Positions 1 to 11,850 of a DNA stretch of 64,000 nt are shown one piece after another; the stretch's first letter is position 1, and the number at the start of each line of letters is the position of its first letter. The notes under the pieces are model-generated. The model was not told the DNA's origin and searched no databases. It was given only the letters and a program-made list of their open reading frames with translations. This DNA is from Sclerodactyla briareus (taxonomy: Eukaryota; Echinodermata; Holothuroidea; Dendrochirotida; Sclerodactylidae): NCBI GenBank assembly GCA_026419785.1, contig JAODTK010004999.1:868001-932000 (forward strand), read 5' to 3'. Position numbers and translations under genes: made by a program.

Positions 1-3000
1 GACTCAACCTACCCACATGAAACCCGACAGAGGTCAAATTGAGCAGAGGTCCCACCACACAGCGGGCAACCCAAGTATTATCACAATGGTGGAACCTTCC
101 AGCCTTCCAAGCTATCAATTCTCCGATATGGACAGAAAAACAGTTTTGACCACTCTTTAAGTGCCCTGAAACCTTAAGGACATGGCAGTTTTTATGAATT
201 GAAAAAATTGTTAAACTCTCCATGTGATAAATTGCACAATCATAGGAAGCATTTGGGCCTTCTGATTAAACATGACCCAGTTATTGCCAAAAAATACTCT
301 AAAAATCAGTTTTTTACCCCTACGTGACCTTTGATGACTTAATGGACATGACGGGGTTTGTTTCATAAAAATTGTACTCTCATGTGATGGAATCCACCCT
401 AGAAGCAGATGGCATTCCAATGTACATGTCCGATGTTATTGCGGAAAAGGTAGAAAATTGAATTTTGACCCTTTGTAACTACCATAGTAAGTTTCCGATC
501 GAAGCGGGGGAGTTGGTTCCTCCATTGAAGCACAAACCACGGTCTATTCACATATCCAAAAAATGACCAGTTTTTATTTTTGTCGGCCCGTATACTTCTT
601 AAATAAGCAATTATGTTTTCAAGACTCAACTTAACCACATGACCACCGACAGAGTCCAAAATTGAGGTCAGGGTCACACCACATGCAGGGTCAACAATTA
701 GATCACAAATGGGACCTTCCAGCTTCACAGATATTCATTCTCCGATTATAGGCCAGAAACCAGTTTTTTGAACGAAGTGACCTTGAATTGACCTTTAAGG
801 AAATGGGCCAGTTAGTTTTTATGAAAAATTGTAAAACCTCTTAAGTGATACATCCACTCTAGGAGCATTTTTCATTCTGATTACATGCCCAGTGCTATTG
901 CAAAAATTACTTAAACCCAAAAAAAAAAAAAAACCTCTAAAATCAGTTTTTTTACCATAACTGATCTTTGATGACCTTTAATTGAACTGACGGTTTTCAT
1001 AAATTGTTTGATCTCAATGTGCGCCTCCACTCATAGAAGCAATTTGCATTCAATGGAACACGCCCCAAATGTTTATTGCGAAAGGAAAGGTATTAAAATG
1101 GAAATTTGACCCCTTGTAACTAACCCAAGTAAGTGTACGATCGAAGCGGGAGTGGGTTTTCTCCATGAAAGACCACACCAAAGGGTATATCAACATATCC
1201 AAAAAAATTGACCAGTTTTATTTTTTGCGCCGGTAACTTCTCTCTTTTCTTTTAAAATAAGCACATTTTTTTCAAGGGATTCAACCTTCAACCCACATGA
1301 CCACCCGATGAGGTCTAATTGAGGTCAGAGGTCACATCTACATGCAGGTCAAACAAATTATATCACAATGGTTGAAAACCTCCCAGCCTTAACAGATATT
1401 CATTCCGATATGGCCAGAGAAAGGGAAAACAGTTTGAACACCCTAAGTGACCTGCCTGGACTTTAATGACATGGCAGGTTTGATGAAATGTAACTCTCCA
1501 TGTGATACATCCACGCCAGGAGCATTTGCCATTATGATTAACATGCCCCGGCTATTGCCAAAAAATACTAAAATCAGGTTGTTTAACCCTACGGGACCTT
1601 TGATGACTTTAAGACATGACGGTTTTCATAAAAAATTTTTACTCTCCATGTAATGCATCCAATCCTAGAAGCAAATTGCATTCCATGAACACGCCAATGT
1701 TATTGCGAAGGAAGGTTATACAAAATTGAAAACTTTGACCCCTTGTAATACCAAGAGGTAAGTGTCTCGATCAAAGCGGGAGTTGGGTTCCTTCCATTGA
1801 AGCACACAAAGGTTCTTATCAACATATCCAAAAAAATGAACAGTTTTTATTTCTTCGCCCTACAACTCTGAAAATAAGCACATTTTCAAGACTCAACCTT
1901 CAACCCCAAGACCACCGACGAGGTCTAATTGAGGTAAGAGGTCAAAAACATGCAGGTAAACAATAGTCACGATTGGGAACCTTCCAGCCTTCACAGAATT
2001 CAAATCTCGATTATTGCAAGTAAACCAGTTTTTGACCCTAAGTGACCTGAAGTGACCTTCTTAATGACGGGCAGTTTTATGGAAAAATGTTACTCTCCCA
2101 TGTGATACATCCACTCAGGAGCATTTTGCATCTGGATTAACATGCCCAGTGCTATGCCAAAATACTAAAATCAGGTTTTTTACCCCTACGTGACTTTGAT
2201 GACCTTCATGACATGACGGTTTTAGAAAAAGTGTTACTCTCATGTTGATGCATTTCCACTCTAGAGCATATTGCATTCAATGGAACACGCCTGGATGTTA
2301 TTGCGAAAAAAAAAAAAGAATATTTAATATTTTAAACTTGACCCTTGTAACTACCAAGTAGGCGTCGATCGAAGGGGGGGGGGCGTTGGTTTCGTCATTG
2401 AAGGAACACCAAAGGTATATCAACAGATCCCAAAAAAAGAAACTAGTATTTTTATTTTTTTTCTATTATATTTTTTTAAACTTTAACCACAAACCACCCG
2501 GACAGGAGGTCAAATTGAACAGGTCAGATCTCACACAAATGCAGATCAAAACGAATTATTATCACAATGGGTGGAAGATTCCAGGCATTTCAAAGATATT
2601 CCAAGCTCCGATTTTAGGGCTCCATAGAAAACAGTTTTTGGACCCTACGGACCTCGTGATATGACTTCTGTGTTTTTGTAAGGATAGGCGGTTTTTGAAA
2701 ATTGTAACGTCTCCAGGATTTACCATTCCACTCCTAGGAAGCATTTTGCATTATGATTTAACATGCCCAGTGGCTATTGCCAAAAAGTACTAAAATCAGT
2801 TTTGTTACCCCTACGGGGAACCGTGAGGGTACCTTAATGACATGACGCTTGTATAAAAAATGTACATTTCCATGTGATGATTTATTTCCCACTTCCAGAT
2901 TTTATGTCAGATTGCATGTCCAATGAACACGCCAAGGTTAATTTGCAGAAAAGGATAAAACTGAACTTGACCCCTTGAACTACCACAAGTAAGTGTTCCG

Positions 3001-3945
3001 ATCGAGCGGGAGTTGGTTTCCTCATGAAGCACCACAAAGTCTATCCATATCCAAAATGACCAGTTTCTATTTTTTTTTGCCCGTAACTTCTTAAATAAGG
3101 ACATTTATTCCAGGAACTCAACCTTAACCCCAACTGACCCCCGACAGAGGTTCAAATGAGGTCAGAGGTTCATCAAACATGCAGGGCAACAATTAGATCC
3201 AAATGGTTGAACCTTCCAAGCCTTCACAAATATTTAATTCTCCGATTATGGCCAGAAAAAAAGTTTTTTGACCCTAAGTGACCTTGAATGACTTTAATTG
3301 ACCATGGCAGTGTTTATGGGAATGGAAAATTGTAAACTCTCATGTGATACATCCACTCCTAGAGGCATTGTGCTTCTGATGAACAGCACAGGTGCTTTGA
3401 CAAAAAAAGTACTAACTAAAATCAGTTTTTTTACCCCTACGGGACCTTGATGACCTTGTGATGACATGACGGGTTTTTATAAAAATTGGTACTTTCCATG
3501 TGATTGAATCCAATCTAGAAGCCATTATCGCATTGCAATTGAACACGCCATGTTATTGCACAAAAGCTATTAAATTAAAACTTTGACCCCCTTGTAAACT
3601 GACCACAGTAAGGTTCCGATCACAAAGCGGGAGGGGGGGATGGGGGAGGCTGGTTCCTCCAATAAAGCACACCCACGTAACAAGGGGTCTATCAAAATCC
3701 GGAAAAATAATACCAGTTTATATTCTGTGTTGGCCTGTGGTACCCTAAATAAGCACATTTATTCAAGACTCCAACTTTAACCACCTGAACACCCGACAGA
3801 GGTCCAAATTTGGAGGTCAGAGTGCACACCATTTTGCAGGTCAAAAAAGTATATCAACAATGGGAACCCTTCCAGCCTTCAGGGATATTCAATTCTCCGA
3901 GTATGGCAGAGAAAAAACAGTTTTGACCCTAAGGACCTTGAATGG
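1..3945 (+). repeat. Tandem array of ~625-bp unit, about 6.3 copies
   Basis: Units begin at a recurring 'GACTCAACCTTAACCACATGACC' type phrase near 1, 623, 1278, 1890, 2478, 3113 and 3767, giving spacings of roughly 590-655 bp. Each unit carries the same order of phrases: AGGTCA half-sites, 'CCTTCCAGCCTTCACAGATA', two copies of 'CTCCATGTGAT-CATCCACTCCTA', 'GATCGAAGCGGGAGTTGG' and an A-rich 'AAATAAGCACATTTATTC'. The array runs off the left edge, so its true length is unknown. Divergence between units is mostly single-base insertions and deletions in homopolymers, so none of the short ORFs here is conserved between units. Part of the same unit recurs inside the element at 23.9-26.3 kb and once at 6.08-6.38 kb. 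It is noncoding satellite-like DNA, probably amplified from within a mobile element. Confidence 0.9.
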
Positions 3946-4450
3946 ACCCAGATTGTAGCATAAAGGCCTCTTGGGGCCCGTCCCTACTGTTAAAAAATTA
4001 ATTGGGACTAGTAGATAAACCTCTCCCAACCAATTTCGTCAATTCAAAAAACTTCAAAAATTTATCGCGGGGAACTTATGAAATAAGACTACTTAATTAG
4101 CATATACAATGCCAGGAATCTGATCAATTTGTGTTAACTCTATAGTTGTTATAACCCTGAAAAGGGCACACCAATGCTTCTATCGATCACGAGATATCTG
4201 TACACAAGGCTTCCAGGGCCATTTCATTAAAATATGCAAATTATGCAATGAGAATGGGTCCTTTTGGGACGAAATTGGATTGCACATCGGCAACTCTTCA
4301 CCGCCACCTCCCACAAAAAGAAGGTCTCCCCAGCATGATGGCCCACGGTTCAGGGAAATATCTAAACGCACATACGGACGGACAGGACAGAACAGACAGA
4401 TGAACAGACAGACACACACCACAAACAAAGTGACAACCTATGTATATTCC
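3946..4450 (+). mobile_element. Dispersed noncoding repeat with GACAGACA tail (copy 1)
   Basis: It begins where the 625-bp array breaks ('GATTGTAGCATAAAGGCCTC'), runs through 'TTAATTAGCATATA' and 'GATCACGAGATATCTGTACA' phrases, and ends in a GGACGGACAGGACAGA-type tail followed by 'ACAAAGTGACAA'. The same stretch recurs at 6380-6850. A polypurine GACAGACA tail followed by 'CACAACAAAGTGA' recurs near 34.08 kb and, more loosely, near 46.97 kb, so it is a common end of elements in this genome. No coding capacity. Family not named. Confidence 0.55.
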
Positions 4451-4859
4451 TTGAACAAAGTTAAGGCGAGACCAAAAGAACAAAAAAAGAAGGGGCAGAA
4501 CATTTCTTTCTATGTTCTTCCGTCTTTAATTGCAAGATCATGACAATTAACATTTTCAATCAACATTCCAATTTGATTTAATCATAGAATATTTTCTTAT
4601 TGGAATGGGCCTACATGCACTCACTAGTCCTACAAGAGGGAGAGAACTCCCATTTGTGTTGCTCTGCAAATTAGTCCCTAATGCCCTTTGTGTTCAGGCT
4701 AGGGACATTTGGGGGTAAACTTTCAACACCAACCTGGGCGTCACAACGGGTTCGGAAGCACGGGGCTCTCTGAAGTTCTTTGTTCATTCAGTAACAGAAT
4801 TTTCGTTGCATATTACCCGCCACTGCATTACAGATTAGTGTTTGGTAGCGAGAAACTAT

Positions 4860-5200
4860 AGCGTGGTTGAACTGCGATGCCTTTGAAGGTATAGGTAAAA
4901 ATTGCAAGGTCTTCGATCCCGCACTGGACTCGACAGGAGCCCCAACGACTCGGACTTTGAATGCTCAAGGGGGGGACTCAGAAGAGGATGGAGAGGAACT
5001 CAACTGCCAGCAATGCGATACTGCAACAACAGCTAGTAACATGACATCCTTAAGAAAACAAAGAAGAAGAAGAAACGGTTTCCAGTCCGGGGGAAGCTAT
5101 AAAATCCAAGATTTCAAGGGACAATTTGCCACTCCTGAATATTGCAACAAAAGATACTCATCCAAACTGGGGGTTGTGAGTACACTTCACGGTTAACATT
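4860..5200 (+). other. Possible acidic Ser/Asp/Glu-rich coding stretch, uncertain
   Basis: A plus-strand reading frame of about 109 codons (4867-5196) has a low-complexity acidic stretch ('GGDSEEDGEEL') and a basic run ('RKQRRRRN'). The duplicate near 7250-7560 keeps the DNA similarity but not the frame. Both copies lie in sequence with heavy indel noise, so neither the frame nor its absence can be trusted. I do not recognise a family. It may be a chance ORF. No splice sites or start context argue strongly for a gene. Confidence 0.12.
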
Positions 5201-6075
5201 ATAATTTGAGGAATTTGCATCCAAGGGGCCCATGATTGTCCGTTTCTGAGGGTTTGAATTAAACTGGACATGTTTGATGAAGGTGTAGTCAGTTTGAAGG
5301 CCAGAATGATAGAGGGGACAAAAAACAAAGAGGCGCTCTTTGTAAAACAGTATTGAAACAAACATTGAATTTCTAGGTTTACATCACTGCTTGTTGGATT
5401 GAGGTGTAAGGCAGGCACATGTAAGGACCCCCCGACTTAAACATTGAATACAGATATAGGGACGGATTAGGTACAGAAAAAAGCCCTGTCCCATTGTACC
5501 GTACCTTTGCAGACTGGTTAACAAACGAGTTTCCTGTTGAGGTTGTAATTTCTTCCTCTTTCTGGTACTTGCTTAATCACAGCTGCGATGCTTATTCATT
5601 ACTTCTAAGTCTTGTAATTGCCTTGGGCCCATTGATTGGAGAGTTCCCAGGAATACAAATAAAATTACAAAGAACTAGTTATACAACTATACACTAGATC
5701 ACCTGATGGGAGAAACATCTGTAAAACCATGAGAAACACAAATATTTCAAGTAGGAACTGCTTTCCCAAACAATTCCCCAGTGTGGCACTGTATCATCAT
5801 CGCCAATATGGCCGTACAATATTGATATGTGGCACACCGGAAAGAGATCCTTATAAAAAAGCAGGGAAAGGGTGGGGCAAGCATTCACCAAAAACATCCC
5901 AGGCATTAGTCATAGGGGAAACTCAGCTAAACAGTTCTCTGGGACACTGACATTCTAAATGCAAACTTCATCTCCATGAGTATTCATGTTATAAAGTCAG
6001 ACTTGACTTGTCTCATCTGATAATATTGTCTTTTGTTAATTACAAGTGAAGATGGAAAGTCATGTTCATCCCCAT

Positions 6076-8420
6076 GTAAACTACCAAATAAAGTGTCCGA
6101 TCAAAGCGGGAGTGGGTCTCCTCATAAAGGCAACAAAGGTCTATCACATATCCAAATAACCAGTGTCTATTTCTTTGCCTGTACTCCTTTAAAATAAGCA
6201 CATTTATTCAAGACTGAACCTTAACCACAGGACCACCCGCAGAGGTCAAATTGAGTCAGAGTTCACACACATGCGGTCAACCAGTATATCACAATGGTGA
6301 CCTTCCAGCCTTCACGGATATTCAATTTTCCGATATGGCCAGAAAACAGTTTTTGACCCTACGGAGCCTTGAATGACAGATTCGTAGCATTAAATGACCT
6401 CTGGGGCCCTCGTCCCTACGGTCAAATTCATTGGACTAGAATAACCCTCTCCACCAAGTTCGTCAAATTCCAATAAAACTTTCAAAAATATCGCAGAAAT
6501 ATGCAAATGAGACTACTTAATTAAGATATATCATGCCAGGAATCGATCGATTCGTGTACTCTTCATAGTTGTTATATACCCTGAACGGCATCACCAATGC
6601 ATCTACCGATCAAGAGATATCTTGTACACAAGCTTCCAGGCCAATTTAATTAAATATGCAAATTTATGCCAAGGAGGAAATGGTCATTTGGGACGAAAAG
6701 TGGATTCACATCAGCAAACTCTTCAAAGCGCACCTCCACAAGAAGGTCCCAGTAAGGATGGCTTCAGGTTCAGGAGATATCTAACCGCTCATACGGCCGG
6801 ATCAGACAGCAGACAGACAGACAGACAACACACAACAAAGTGACCACTAGTCTCTCCTGAACAAAGTTCGGGAGCAAAAAGGAACAAAAAGAATGTGGGC
6901 AAGAACAATTTCTTTCTATGTTCTCAGTCTTTTAATGCAAGATAATGGACAATAAAATTTTCACAACATTTCAATTTGATAATTCATAGGAATATTTTTC
7001 TTTTGGAATGGGCCTACATGCACCACTGTCCTACAAGGAAACTCCCATTTGTGTTGCTCTGCAAATTAGTACTTACTGCCCTTTGCAGCTAGGCTACATT
7101 TTGGGTAACTTTTCAACACCACCTGGGCTGTCACAAGGTAGGACTAGCACGGTCTATCTGAAGTTCTTTGTCATTCAGTTACAGACTTTCTTTGCTAATT
7201 ACCGCCCCCACTGCATTTACGGGAATATGTGGTAGCGAGAACTATAGCAGTGGTTGAACTGCGCTGCACTTTGAATCGTATAGGTAAAATTGCAAGGTCT
7301 ACGATCCCGGCACTGACTCAGACCAGAGAGCAACGACTCGGGACTTGAATGCTCAAGACTCCGACTAGGAGGAGAGGACTCAAACTCCAGCAATGGGCTA
7401 TACTGCACAACAGTAGTAACATGGACCACTCCTTAGAAAACAAGAAAGAAACGGTTCAGTTTCCTGAAGCATACTAATCAATTTTCAGACATTTGCCACT
7501 CCTCGAATATTGCAACAAAGATACTCATCAAAACTGGTGGTGGGAGTAACTTCAAGGTTAATTATAATTGTGATATTGCACTCCACAGGGCATGATTGTC
7601 AGGTTCATGCGGGTTTGAATTAAACTGGACATGTTCTGATGAAGTGTAGGTAGTTTGAATGGCCAGAATGATAGCAGGACAAACACAAAGAGGGCGCTCT
7701 TTGTAAACAGTATGAAACAAATGGAATTTCTAGGTACAGGCACTGCCTTTGTTGAGTTGAGGATGTAAAGGCAGCACATTGGTAGGATCCCAGACCTGAA
7801 CATGAATACAGGATATAGAAGGATAGTACAGAAATAGCCCTGTCCTGTACCGTACCTGTGCAGGAGGTTAAAAACAAAGTTTCCTGTAGTTGTAATTTTC
7901 CTCTTGCCTTGTACTTGTCATAAAGCAAACAGCTGATGATCTTATTCATTAATTCTAAGTCTTGAAGTTGGCCTTTGGGCCATGATATGAGTTCCCAGTA
8001 ATACAAATAAATACAAGAACTATGTTATACAATTAACTAGATCACTGATGGCGAGAAACATCTGTAACCAGGTAGAAACACAAATTTCAAGTAGGCACCT
8101 GCTTTTCCCCAAACAATTCCCCCAGTGTGGGCATGCATCAATCGCCATCAGTCGTTACACTGATTTGATACTTTGGCACAAGTGAAAGATATACCTTATA
8201 ACAAAATGCAGACAGGTGGGCAAGCATTCACAAAACATCAGCATTAGTCATAGGGGGAAACTCAGCTAAACAGTCTCTGGGACACTGACATTCTAAATGC
8301 AAAACTCATCTCCATAAGTATTCCAGGTTATAAAGTCAGACTTGACTTGTTCTCATTCTGTATAATATTTCTTTGTTAAATGTCAAGTGAAGATGAAAGG
8401 TCATGTTCATCACCATGTCA
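6076..8420 (+). repeat. 2.4-kb tandem duplication, copy 2
   Basis: Collinear with the preceding copy. The satellite fragment lies at 6080-6380, the dispersed repeat at about 6380-6850, and the remaining sequence at 6850-8420. The copy ends at 'TCATGTTCATCACCATGT', after which the sequence no longer matches copy 1. The character of the sequence changes here: downstream of ~8430 the indel noise is no longer evident. Confidence 0.85.
6380..6850 (+). mobile_element. Dispersed noncoding repeat with GACAGACA tail (copy 2)
   Basis: Second copy of the 3946-4450 repeat, carried along with the 2.4-kb block duplication. It starts 'GATTCGTAGCATTAAATGAC' and ends in a run of AGACAGACAGACAGACA followed by 'CACAACAAAGTGACC'. 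Confidence 0.55.
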
Positions 8421-8910
8421 AGACCAATGAAACAAATGGGTGAGAATTCTTTCCCTCATTTATCAGTTTAGTACAGACAAGAATCTTGCTGAATCCACAG
8501 GTTGTTCAAGGAGACTTGAATGTGGCATCAAATTGTGTTATTCCATACTGCTGTGCACATATGAATGTCATTTTTTCATCAAACACTCTTTTTCAACGAA
8601 AATTCTAATTGTCAGCATTGTCTCTTACATTCTGACATTCTGACAGTATGTCAAAAAATTAGGGGTATGTAACAAAACTATAACAAAACCATTATAATAG
8701 AAATATCATATTTAACTTCCCCTTATAAACCTGATACTTCACCTGCTGCATCTCATTTCAATATTCACTAACTTTTTATAATAGTTGTCTGCAATAATTG
8801 TACTTTCTCCATTGAGCAGAAATACTGAAAATTGCCAGGAACATACTAACTTCGGAACAGTGAGAATTTAGTCAATATGGCTTCCGGCAAGAAACCAAAT
8901 ACACAACCAA
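8421..8910. other. Unannotated spacer
   Basis: About 490 bp of apparently single-copy AT-rich DNA between the duplicated block and the first D element. The only longer frame (8440-8643) is hydrophobic and has no recognisable motif. I see no feature here. Confidence 0.6.
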
Positions 8911-10395
8911 TCACAAAGCCAAAAGGCTTAGTGATCCCTGACTTTCTGACAATCTACAACTAGACAAGGACAAATGGGAAATTGCACTAGCTCATTATGG
9001 GCAACATAACATTTGACATTTCCCATTTATCCCAACCAACCATTATGCTTCCTATACCCTTGATAAGAAAGATACACACTGAATTTCAAGATTTCAGACT
9101 TTGACGTATGTGACCGGAGATGAACCTCTGACCTGACCCCAAAACAATAGGGTTCATGTACTCATTGTGGGGAACACACATACCAAGTATGGCCTAATCA
9201 ATCAAATGAGTTGAAATATCATATTCACAAGCCACAATTGGGCAAAATATTGACTATTCACAAATTTTCAGTTTTTTACTAAATTCATCCCGGACCTAAA
9301 CCAAGAACAATAGGGTTCCTGTACTCCCCATAAGGAAGCAACACACCAAATTTCAACCTGATCAGACCAACCAACCATTCTGGACCTATCATGTTAGGGC
9401 CAAGGTTTTCACACTTTGACCTTTCTTGACCTCTGACCTGACCCCAAAACAATAGAAATCATGTACTCATTATGGGGAACCCATATATAAAGTACGAACT
9501 TGATCATCCAAGTGGGGTCGAGTTATCGTTTAACAAGATTTTCAGACCTTGTCCTCTCTTGACCTCAGATGACCTTGACCTAACCCCAAAACAATAGGGA
9601 TCATGTACTTCATTATAGGGACCCCATTTACCAATTATGAATTTGATCCATCCAATTGGGTCGAGTTATCAGTTAAACAAGCTAAAATTGGCCAAATTAT
9701 CATTTCTCACAATTTGGCAAAATTTTTCCCTAAACCTGACCCCCGAATTACACCATACACCATAAGTTCCTGTACTCTTCATAAGAAAGATGTATACTGA
9801 GTTTCAACCTGATCAGACTAGGCATTTTGGACTTATCGTGTTAACAAGATTTTCAGACCTTTCATTTTTCACAATGTTCCATTTTCCCCCCAAATCCGAC
9901 CCGACCCCCAATTTACACCAGAAACAACAGGGTTCCTGTACTCCTCATAAGAAAGCTGCATACCAAATTTCAACCTGATCAGACCAGGAATTCTGGACTT
10001 ATCATGTTAACAAGTTTTTCAAACTTTGACCTCTCTTGACCTCAGATGACCTTTGACCTAACCCCAAAACAATAGAAATCATGTACTCATTATGGGGAAC
10101 CCATATATAAAGTACGAACTTGATCCATCCAAGCGGGGGTAATTATTGTGTTAACAAGGTAGTCGTCAAACACCACCACTCACACCTGTCATGACTGCAT
10201 GATGCGAAAACACTTGTTGCAGAAGAATAGTCTGGCAAAAAGAGAACTGCCATGGGGTTGCCAACCCAAGGACTATGTGAAAATGCAGGACAATCGGTGG
10301 CACATAGGGGGAGGGGGGTGCATGGTCGATAAGGGATATAAGTAGAGTATGTGAAATAGATTCCTCTGACTTCGTCAAGGAATCAAGAAGTTGAA
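8911..10395 (+). mobile_element. D element, copy 1: ~160-bp units between terminal hairpins
   Basis: The left end has a short hairpin (AAGCC-AAAA-GGCTT, 8916-8929). The right end has a two-step hairpin (arms GATTCCT/AGGAATC at 10359-10365 and 10378-10384, inner stem TGAC/GTCA around a TTC loop) followed by CAAG. Between them are about seven degenerate units, marked by 'GTACTC' near 9157, 9318, 9464, 9605, 9774, 9937 and 10084, i.e. 141-169 bp apart. Units alternate between a 'GACCTAACCCCAAAACAATAG' type and a 'CACACCAAATTTCAACCTGATCAGACC' type. It matches 21431-22170 over the left end, the units and the right hairpin. Helentron-associated interspersed elements of invertebrates, including the BIV160-carrying elements of bivalves, have this general plan of ~160-bp repeats plus a 3' hairpin; assignment to that class is inference. 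No protein is encoded. Confidence 0.7.
10047..10059 (-). promoter_or_regulatory. Nuclear-receptor-like DR1 motif inside D element
   Basis: TGACCTTTGACCT, which on the minus strand reads AGGTCAAAGGTCA, the textbook direct repeat with one-base spacing bound by HNF4/RXR-type receptors. A related TGACCTTGACC occurs near 9567. The match is exact, but it lies in a repeat built of TGACCT phrases, so binding in vivo is unproven. Confidence 0.35.
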
Positions 10396-11244
10396 TGTTT
10401 ATTTCAACATCCTCAAGAATTCATCCAGCCATACATACAAATATAGACCTCAACAGCTATCCCATATAAACATATCAAAACAAGGAATCACAAAATCAGA
10501 TCAAAAGTTCTTTGTATAAAGTAGAGCTGATATAAACAGTGAAACAGTAGATTTGAAGCTCCATTCAGCCTTTGGAATATTGATAGAATGAGCATAAATG
10601 AAATTGGAAATGGATGCCATCGTTTGATACCTCATCTACAAGAAGAACTTCTAGTCAAAATTACAGCACTCCAATAATTTCTATTTCAGAGAAAATGGTG
10701 ATCAGTCTGCCAATTTTCAAAAAAGCCGGCCAGCCGTAACAAATAGATTTGTTTTGCCACAGGGACCTATTCCACCGAATTACGAATTTGGACCTTATAC
10801 TATCGTTCAAACCGATTTTTTTTTTTTCAGTTGTAGTTTTTATATCAGTTATTACAATAGATTACACCAGTATGGTAGCTTCATGCTGAAAGGCGGACAT
10901 GAAAGAAGGCTGAATGAACTTACCCTATTCAATTTCACATTGATGACTTGAAACTTGGAAGGCACATTGTTGTTGTAATACAGAATCTTGAATGGCATCA
11001 AAATTGGAATCAATGTGTTATTATATACTTGATTTGGGTAATCTGTGTATCAATTAGCCCAATTTTGTAAGGGAACATAATTGGAAATCATCTCATACAT
11101 AGTACAGATCATTTAGTAGAATTGCCATTTTGTTAAATTCCCTATATATAATACATAATGAATTGCTGCTGAATTCATAACTAAACTAATGCTAACAAAA
11201 CTAACAAGATTTTTGAGAGTTTTCCTGTTCCTCACTGCAACAAG
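10396..11244. other. Unannotated spacer
   Basis: AT-rich sequence with no TIRs, tandem structure or credible ORF that I can see. Confidence 0.6.
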
Positions 11245-11850
11245 GGTGGCGCCAGCGGGGGGGGATGCCCCCCCCCGTCGGGGAAGCTGGCCCCCCCGTC
11301 GGGGAATTTCTCCCCTCTCGTCGGGGAGCCCGAGTGGGTACGCTCAAATGTACACACCCCGACGAGGGCTTTGCCCCGGACAGTATTATTTCCAAAATTC
11401 TTTATAGTGAAAATTCCTATTGAAGCTGAAAATTTTGGCGCGCTCCGCACGCCTCATATCTTTCTATAGTATGCCAAGTTCCTCCCTCGAGTTTAAGATC
11501 GGCATAATCACTCTACAGACTATACCAATCGTGGAAAATATAGATAGGATACACAAGCTCATGGATATCTTCGAAATGTCCCTGCAGAGATTAAGGTTAC
11601 AATCCTTTTGGGGAGGATGCTCGTTCTGTCGTCTTACCACTGTTTTGCCTCTGTGTAGAGTGGTGTGCTTTCACGACGCAGTGCCCAGGGATTTTCTGTG
11701 GCGTTCGGAATACTTGACCCTAGTCTACTAATAAGGGCCGCCTGATTGAGGCCAGTGGGAAAGTATTGAAGTAAACATTGCCCTTCACAATGTGTATTTC
11801 ATTTGTTCATTTTTTTCTTCTCTTCAAGAAAAATGTCAAACATGAAAACA
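11245..11850 (+). mobile_element. Internally deleted copy of the GGCGCCA inverted-repeat element
   Basis: The left ~235 bp (GGTGGCGCCAGC, then CCCCGTCGGGGAA subrepeats, then 'GCGCGCTCCGCACGCCTCATA') matches the left end of the long element at 54978-55215. The next ~340 bp, from 'ACTATACCAATCGTGG' through 'CTTCAAGAAAAATG', matches the inner right side of the long element (59700-59866 plus 60324-60422) in the same orientation, without the SINE that interrupts the latter. Everything between, about 4 kb including the inverted arms, is missing. The outermost right terminus present at 60.43-60.53 kb is not seen here. This is the usual relation between a long DNA element and a short non-autonomous derivative. 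Confidence 0.75.

Larger units (their letters stand above)
3592..6075 (+). repeat. 2.4-kb tandem duplication, copy 1
   Basis: This block, from the 'TTGTAAACT...AAGCGGGAG' phrase of the last 625-bp unit to 'CATGTTCATCCCCATGT', is repeated immediately downstream in the same order. It contains the end of the satellite array, a dispersed noncoding repeat (3946-4450) and about 1.6 kb of sequence not seen elsewhere in the window. The two copies are clearly collinear, but most differences are one-base indels. That pattern is expected for raw long-read error or a mis-resolved haplotype, not for old duplication. I recognise no gene in it. Confidence 0.85.

Noticed and set aside
1-8430. CRISPR-like array or bacterial satellite
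   Set aside because: The unit is ~625 bp with no short direct repeats and unique spacers, and the context is clearly animal repeat DNA.
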